A DNA stretch of 64,000 nucleotides from Marispirochaeta aestuarii (lineage in GTDB: Bacteria; Spirochaetota; Spirochaetia; JC444; Marispirochaetaceae): the NCBI RefSeq assembly GCF_002087085.1, contig NZ_MWQY01000013.1, positions 62,001 through 126,000 on the forward strand. The letters run 5' to 3'. Every line of letters starts with the position of its first letter. The first letter of the stretch is position 1. Positions 61,440-64,000 of the stretch are shown piece after piece. The notes beneath the pieces were generated by a model that saw only the letters and a program-made list of their open reading frames with translations, made no database searches and had not been told where the DNA came from. Both the position numbers and the translations under genes were made by a program.

Positions 61440-62615
61440 ATGTTGTTGGTAAGAAGAAACCTGCTCGTTTTAGCCCTTGTTCTGTTTTCCCCAATTCTGT
61501 TTGCCAATGAGGTTACCGCCGTCTGGACGCGCCTTTACGGTACCGCCGCGACTACTGAGCAGAAACTGGCTATCATGACAAATATAGTGGAACAGCACAG
61601 TCGCGAAATGATCCCCGTTCTTCAGGACGCCCTGGAACAGGAAGTGAACAACCTTGAGAATATCTCAGGTTCCACCCAGCGTGATCGGGTATACAGCCTC
61701 ATGCGTATGATCGTGGATGAACTTGGGGACCTGAAGGCCACAGCCTCAGCCGATGTCCTGTCCGCGGTTTCCGAGGAGGTTTCCGACCCCTTTCTTCAGG
61801 CCGCCGCCATCAGGGCCCTTGGAAAGATCGGCGCTACAGGGAACGCCCAGGAGATCGCGTTCCGGCTCCGTAATATAAATCTCGGAATAACGGAATTCAC
61901 CGCCAGGGAAGAGGTGGAAACCATTGTTTCCGCCTGCGTGGAAACAATGGAGCTTCTGCGCCGCCCCGTGGGCTTCAGTCCCGTCTTTTTCACCGCCATC
62001 GGCAGGTATAGCGCCCCGGTAATCCAGCGGGCTGAACGGGCCATGGTCAACATGATCGATGACCCCACGGACCTGCTGCTTGAGATTCTGACCTATGAGA
62101 GCGACTTTGCCATCAAGTACCAGGTGCTTCTTGTGGGCGACCGATCGAAAGCCCCGGAGGAACGCAAGGCTTTTCTGGCCAAGGAGGCCCTTGACCAGGG
62201 ACTCAAGTTCGAGACCTCCGATCGCCGGCAGCAGATTTCGTTAAGTAACCTGAGAACCAAGGCCGCCAACATGCTGAAACAGTATGCCGGTGCTGATGAT
62301 GAGGCCTTTATTCTTCTTGATCAGATGGTGAGGAAAAGCTTCTCCATGACCGAGTCTCTTACCGCTCTGGAAGCCCTCGGGGCCTCCGGGAGCGATGCCG
62401 CAGCGAGACTCCTGGCTGCCTATCTCGGCGAACTGAATTCACGGCGAAAAGAGGGATACACCTTCAGTAATGAAAATATTGTTCGTGCTACCATAAACGC
62501 CCTGGGCAATATCGGCAGCCCCATCGGGCGCCCAGCGCTTATCGAGGTGGAGTTTTCCAACTGGTCCGGTGATACCCGCCGGCTCGCCCGCAGTGCTCTG
62601 GATAAACTGAAATAG
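61440..62615 (+). CDS. exported HEAT-like repeat protein, paralogue of 56849-58057
   Basis: The protein has 391 residues and a signal peptide (LLVLALVLFSPILFANE). The mature chain is an alpha-helical solenoid: DPFLQAAAIRALGKIGATGNAQEIAFRLRNI, SMTESLTALEALGASGSDAAARLLAAYLGELNS, NIVRATINALGNIGSPIGRPALIEV are HEAT-type units. It shares layout and turn motifs with the protein at 56849. GAGGAG precedes the ATG by about ten bases. It ends just ahead of a bidirectional terminator. Confidence 0.75.
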   Translation: MLLVRRNLLVLALVLFSPILFANEVTAVWTRLYGTAATTEQKLAIMTNIVEQHSREMIPVLQDALEQEVNNLENISGSTQRDRVYSLMRMIVDELGDLKATASADVLSAVSEEVSDPFLQAAAIRALGKIGATGNAQEIAFRLRNINLGITEFTAREEVETIVSACVETMELLRRPVGFSPVFFTAIGRYSAPVIQRAERAMVNMIDDPTDLLLEILTYESDFAIKYQVLLVGDRSKAPEERKAFLAKEALDQGLKFETSDRRQQISLSNLRTKAANMLKQYAGADDEAFILLDQMVRKSFSMTESLTALEALGASGSDAAARLLAAYLGELNSRRKEGYTFSNENIVRATINALGNIGSPIGRPALIEVEFSNWSGDTRRLARSALDKLK

Positions 62616-62632
62616 AAAACCTTCAGAAAACG

Positions 62633-62673
62633 AAAAAGCGGAGTCTCCATGATCGGAGAACTCCGCTTTTTTT
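62633..62673. terminator. bidirectional rho-independent terminator
   Basis: GCGGAGT (62638-62644) and ACTCCGC (62660-62666) form a perfect seven-pair stem that extends inward through CTCC/GGAG, with A5 before and T7 after. It serves the plus-strand HEAT gene and the minus-strand dapA. Confidence 0.88.
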
Positions 62674-62690
62674 ATTCCACAGCAAATGGA

Positions 62691-63566
62691 CTATAATCCG
62701 AGCTTTTTCATTGCCTTTTCCACAACCTTCCTGCTTTCCGGTTTCAGCGGGACAAGGGGCAGACGGTAGGATTCCCGCATTTTTCCCTGAACTGCCAGGG
62801 CGTATTTAACCGGAACCGGGTTGGTTTCGACGAAGAGGGCTCCGAAGAAGTCCAGCAGAGCGTAATGCTCATTCCTGGCCTCGGCCATATCTCCGGCAAG
62901 CCCTTTGGCAATCATCCTGGAAAGCCTGTCGGGGATAACATTACTTGCGACAGAAACCACTCCCTGCCCTCCAAGAGCTACAAAGGGGAAGGCCCAGGCA
63001 TCATCTCCGGAAAGCACCGAGAAGTCCTCAGGGGATTCCGAGATAATCCTCATTATCTGAGCCAGGGAGCCGGAGGCTTCCTTGATGCCTGCAATGTTGG
63101 GATGTTTTGCAAGCCGCAGGATTGTCTCCGCCTCCACGTTCTGCGCACAGCGGCCGGGAATGTTGTAGAGGATGTGGGGAACCTCAACGGCATCGGCCAC
63201 TGCGGAAAAGTGGGCATAGAAGCCTTCCTGCCCCGGTTTGTTGTAGTAGGGGGCTACCTGCAGCGTGGCATCGGCCCCCAGCTCTACTGCCCGCCGGGAC
63301 ATGTCGATCGCTTCCTGGGTGGCGTTGGAACCTGTACCGGCGATTACCGGGACCCGCTTCTTTGCCTGGTCCACAACGACGCCGATGGCGTGAACGTGTT
63401 CCTCGTGGCTCAAGGTAGCGCTCTCCCCGGTTGTTCCCATGGGTACGAGTCCAGCTACACCTCCGGCGATCTGGGCTTCCACGTGGTCGCGCAGGGCAGC
63501 TTCGTCCAGGCTGCCGTCGCTGTTAAAAGGCGTCACGAGAGCCGTAAAGACTCCTTCAAATTTCAT
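62691..63566 (-). CDS. dapA: 4-hydroxy-tetrahydrodipicolinate synthase DapA
   Basis: The protein has 291 residues. DapA joins pyruvate and aspartate semialdehyde in the lysine/diaminopimelate pathway. All hallmarks are present: GTTGESATLSHEEH, VPVIAGTGSNATQEAI, the catalytic Tyr in ILYNIPGR, and the Schiff-base lysine in GIKEASG. GGGAGG stands six to seven bases before the ATG. It follows dapB by 12 bases, so the two form an operon. Confidence 0.95.
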   Translation of the reverse strand: MKFEGVFTALVTPFNSDGSLDEAALRDHVEAQIAGGVAGLVPMGTTGESATLSHEEHVHAIGVVVDQAKKRVPVIAGTGSNATQEAIDMSRRAVELGADATLQVAPYYNKPGQEGFYAHFSAVADAVEVPHILYNIPGRCAQNVEAETILRLAKHPNIAGIKEASGSLAQIMRIISESPEDFSVLSGDDAWAFPFVALGGQGVVSVASNVIPDRLSRMIAKGLAGDMAEARNEHYALLDFFGALFVETNPVPVKYALAVQGKMRESYRLPLVPLKPESRKVVEKAMKKLGL

Positions 63567-63578
63567 CTTGGTCCTCCC

Positions 63579-64000
63579 TTAGCTGGGTAAAATATCGCGG
63601 ATAAAATCATCCACCGAAAAGAAGCCGGTTTTCCCCGAGAGCCACTCGACTCCCCGGACGGCCCCCAGGGCAAAGCCCTTTCGGTTCCGCGCGGTATGGA
63701 TTATTTCTATACTGTCGGCCTCGGAATCCAGGGTAACCTGGTGTATCCCCGGAATGGCTCCTCCCCGTACCGAACCTACATGAAGCTCGTCATCCCGGAT
63801 TGCCCGGTTCAGGGTCTCTGTCTGGATGCTCTTTTTGCGGTCCAGGTTCTGCAGAATCTTTTCGGCAATCGTCAGAGCGGTCCCTGAAGGAGAGTCTTTT
63901 TTTCTTTTGTGGTGATACTCATTCACCATGATGTCGTACTCTTCGATACCGTTTATCAGGGCGGCGGCCCGGCTCACAAGGTCAAAAAAGAGGTTTGCCC
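63579..64000 (-). CDS. dapB: 4-hydroxy-tetrahydrodipicolinate reductase DapB, C-terminal part (5' end outside window)
   Basis: The frame is open to the end of the window, so the N-terminal NAD(P)-binding part lies beyond. DapB reduces hydroxy-tetrahydrodipicolinate in the same pathway as DapA. The visible part starts ANLFFDLVSRAAALI and has the active-site motif EYHHKRKKDSPSGTAL, then VGSVRGGAIPGIHQV and RNRKGFALGAV. The GTG at 63977 is an internal codon, not the start. Confidence 0.93.
   Translation of the reverse strand, partial: ANLFFDLVSRAAALINGIEEYDIMVNEYHHKRKKDSPSGTALTIAEKILQNLDRKKSIQTETLNRAIRDDELHVGSVRGGAIPGIHQVTLDSEADSIEIIHTARNRKGFALGAVRGVEWLSGKTGFFSVDDFIRDILPS

Noticed and set aside
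1-64000. Mobile elements, prophage, CRISPR or rRNA
   Set aside because: No transposase, integrase, phage structural gene, regularly spaced repeat or rRNA sequence was seen; strand switches coincide with ordinary operon ends.

Overview
This is ordinary chromosome from a free-living spirochaete, probably of the Spirochaeta/Sediminispirochaeta kind. The evidence is the mix of a UPF0164-type outer-membrane protein (known from Treponema), many exported TPR and HEAT-repeat proteins, PilZ proteins, a SpoIIE-type phosphatase receptor, abundant lipoproteins with short lipoboxes, and outer-membrane barrels ending in Phe. GC content is moderately high. I see no insertion sequence, prophage, integrase, CRISPR array or rRNA. 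One tRNA gene is present.

Layout. 1-4234 (+): recO (3' part), thpR, recJ and an M23 peptidase, tightly overlapping. 4310-4519: rpsU with its own promoter and terminator and an apparent ATC start codon. 4659-9114 (+): a dihydroorotate-dehydrogenase-like oxidoreductase, a NUDIX hydrolase, an acyltransferase, a SelB-like protein without a GTPase domain, and a lipoprotein. 9108-12071 (-): an operon of a TPR protein with a degenerate Mrr-like nuclease domain, a metallophosphoesterase and a ParB-fold protein. 12091-14735 (+): two TPR proteins. 14749-24769 (-): an envelope cluster of a giant SprA-like outer-membrane protein, a beta-barrel and a FecR-barrel fusion, followed by mutL. 24830-26916: a DUF503 protein, a hypothetical protein and an HD phosphohydrolase. 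27026-32709 (+): a lipoprotein, a PilZ-like protein, a 900-residue TPR protein, tRNA-Met and a membrane protein. 32719-34221 (-): a membrane protein. 34302-39084 (+): a DnaE2-type polymerase with a palindrome at its start codon, a TIR-like/ankyrin protein and a membrane protein. 39085-40335 (-): a UPF0164/PorV-like protein. 40512-49546 (+): a large TPR protein, a beta-propeller/HAMP/SpoIIE receptor, and two small proteins. 49520-55703 (-): an SfsA-GIY-YIG fusion, an acyl-CoA synthetase, DsbD, a TlpA-like thioredoxin and a CPBP protease. 55797-62615 (+): a PilZ protein, two HEAT-like exported proteins, a ComEC-like channel, RsmA and a lipoprotein. 62691-64000 (-): dapB (partial) and dapA.

Themes. 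DNA repair (RecO, RecJ, MutL, DnaE2) and DNA uptake (ComEC) are well represented. Outer-membrane biogenesis dominates the accessory content. The best candidate for an undescribed system is the SprA-like protein with its two barrel neighbours. The PorV-like protein is a possible partner, since SprA and PorV work together in type IX secretion of Bacteroidota. That link is inference from sequence patterns and memory of the families; no search was run.
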